DNA of 64,000 bases from a virus: positions 35,674 through 99,673 of IMG/VR virus record IMGVR_UViG_3300020174_000004; one strand, given 5' to 3'. The notes below the pieces were generated by a model that was not told the DNA's origin, ran no database searches, and saw nothing but the letters and a program-made list of their open reading frames with translations. Positions 63,420-64,000 of this stretch are shown here, piece after piece (the stretch's first letter is position 1; every line of letters starts with the position of its first letter). The position numbers and the translations under genes are program-made.

Positions 63420-63641
63420 TCACGCGTATCTTTTCACCCAATGAACAATACGTTCTTCAGCTTCACCATTACGGTAACCTTTATCATAGCACCAATCACC
63501 AAGCACGTCTGTAAGATCATTGATCATATCAGCTCGAGTGAAATTTTCGCCATAAACTCTACCCGCTTCAACATCTTCATAAACCTCTTCAATGCGATGA
63601 CAAATAATTAGGTCGAGTTCACGGGTTTCTTCTTTAGTCAT
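63420..63641 (-). CDS. Small acidic early protein
   Basis: A 73-residue acidic protein (T-K-E-E-T-R-E-L-D-L-I-I) with W-C-Y-D-K-G-Y-R near residue 50. It is the first gene transcribed leftward from the right-end promoter region. Function unknown; a DNA-mimic or inhibitor is possible given charge, without proof. Confidence 0.6.
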   Translation of the reverse strand: MTKEETRELDLIICHRIEEVYEDVEAGRVYGENFTRADMINDLTDVLGDWCYDKGYRNGEAEERIVHWVKRYA

Positions 63642-63669
63642 ATTGTCTCTCCTCATTGACTATAGTTAG

Positions 63670-63698
63670 ATTCTATCATCAAATCGAATAATTGTAAA
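63670..63698 (-). promoter_or_regulatory. Sigma70-type early promoter P5
   Basis: Reverse strand TTTACA (63698-63693), 17-base spacer, TAGAAT (63675-63670). The downstream leader repeats that of P4 almost base for base. Confidence 0.8.
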
Positions 63699-63743
63699 CT
63701 AAAAAAGTGAACTTGAGCACAAAATTTTTTTCACTCAAGTCTG

Positions 63744-63776
63744 TTGACATTTATTCAGTTCTTGATAGAATATAAT
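63744..63776 (+). promoter_or_regulatory. Rightward sigma70-type promoter P6
   Basis: TTGACA (63744-63749), 16-base spacer, TAGAAT (63766-63771), with TATAAT overlapping at 63771-63776. It is divergent from P5 and reads into a hairpin-rich segment with no gene. Confidence 0.65.
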
Positions 63777-63790
63777 TGAGGTCCGGGAAT

Positions 63791-63880
63791 AGCGGGGAGC
63801 CGGGAGTGTTGGTGAATTCTGTTTCGAATACAGTTAAGCTCACTACACTGAAGCCAACACTCAAGATTCTCACACTCGCT
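63791..63880 (+). ncRNA. Candidate small structured RNA at the right end
   Basis: GAGTGTTGG (63804-63812) pairs perfectly with CCAACACTC (63854-63862). Inside, CTGT-TTCGAAT-ACAG (63820-63834) forms a small stem-loop with a T-loop-like sequence. AGCG/CGCT at 63791 and 63877 may add an outer stem. It lies right after promoter P6, contains no open frame of note, and is followed by T-rich DNA. The whole 63642-64000 stretch holds no supported gene. A tRNA acceptor stem is absent. Confidence 0.5.
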
Positions 63881-63918
63881 GCCTATATCATATCATTTAT
63901 TTCATTTTTGTCAATCCG

Positions 63919-63947
63919 TTTACAAAAATCATTTTATGGTGTATTAT
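63919..63947 (+). promoter_or_regulatory. Rightward sigma70-like promoter P7
   Basis: TTTACA (63919-63924), 17-base spacer ending TATGGTG, TATTAT (63942-63947), closely like the promoter before uvsY. GAGGAG follows at about 63961, so a gene may begin beyond the window. Confidence 0.65.
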
Positions 63948-64000
63948 AATAATATGAAGTGAGGAGAACTTAAGTGTAGAGCGAATTTGATACTCGAGTG

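Noticed and set aside
63780-63880. tRNA-like element with a T-T-C-G-A-A-T loop
   Set aside because: The loop is closed by T-A, not G-C, and no 7-bp acceptor stem or D arm can be placed on either strand.

Overview
The window is a 64 kb piece of the genome of an AT-rich, T4-like contractile-tailed phage. The evidence is a near-complete, collinear T4 late module (gp13-14-15-16-17-18-19-20, gp67/68-like genes, gp21-22-23) followed by T4-type recombination, transcription and replication genes (UvsY, UvsW, gp55, gp47, gp46, gp45, gp44, gp62, RegA). Add-on genes (peptide deformylase, MazG-like, a 2OG-Fe(II) oxygenase, S74-processed tail fibres, a DUF4815-type structural protein) recall marine T4-like phages. 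No photosynthesis gene is seen here. A gram-negative, perhaps alphaproteobacterial, host is an inference; a phage protein with a Sec signal fits it.

Layout. 1-13.7 kb: baseplate and tail-periphery proteins, starting inside a gene. 13.8-14.5 kb: a GIY-YIG homing endonuclease. 14.5-23.4 kb: tail fibres and small structural proteins, a glycosyltransferase, a fibre with about 23 tandem repeats, and two fibres with S74 chaperone tails. 23.4-26.5 kb: an unusual cargo cassette (Hint domain protein, secreted TctC-like solute-binding protein, PP-loop ATPase, and one reverse-strand gene) ending in a cluster of face-to-face T4-type late promoters. 26.6-40.4 kb: neck, terminase, sheath, tube, portal, prohead and capsid genes with terminators after gp19 and gp23. 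40.5-47.4 kb: tube-like protein, UvsY, UvsW, gp55, gp47/46, deformylase.

48-56.6 kb is the most interesting stretch: a MazG-like pyrophosphohydrolase, an Nmad1/DUF1599-like protein, a thymidylate-synthase-fold enzyme with the Asp typical of dCMP hydroxymethylases, a dCMP deaminase, myo-inositol-phosphate synthase, a HAD phosphatase, then three consecutive genes (a possible base-hypermodification protein, an SGNH-like protein and a cytosine-C5-methyltransferase homologue) whose proteins all end in the same PIP-box-like peptide, (T/S)-L-E-(S/G)-F-(F/L)-(S/A). A glycosyltransferase and the gp45 sliding clamp follow. I propose a DNA-hypermodification system whose last enzymes dock on the phage clamp. 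Sequence supports the parts; the chemistry is inferred.

56.6-60.4 kb carries the clamp, clamp loader, a 2OG oxygenase fusion and RegA. From 60.4 kb the strand switches: a compact, clearly more GC-rich reverse-strand cassette of small proteins follows, most driven by near-identical sigma70-type promoters with a repeated leader, which looks like an immediate-early region. The last 358 bases hold no gene but carry divergent promoters and a strong RNA hairpin.

T4-type late promoters (TATAAATA) occur before the 19.6 kb gene, gp13, gp18, gp22 and the post-gp23 gene; sigma70-like promoters precede UvsY, the DUF3310-like gene and the reverse-strand early genes. ATGA and TAATG stop-start overlaps are common, implying translational coupling.
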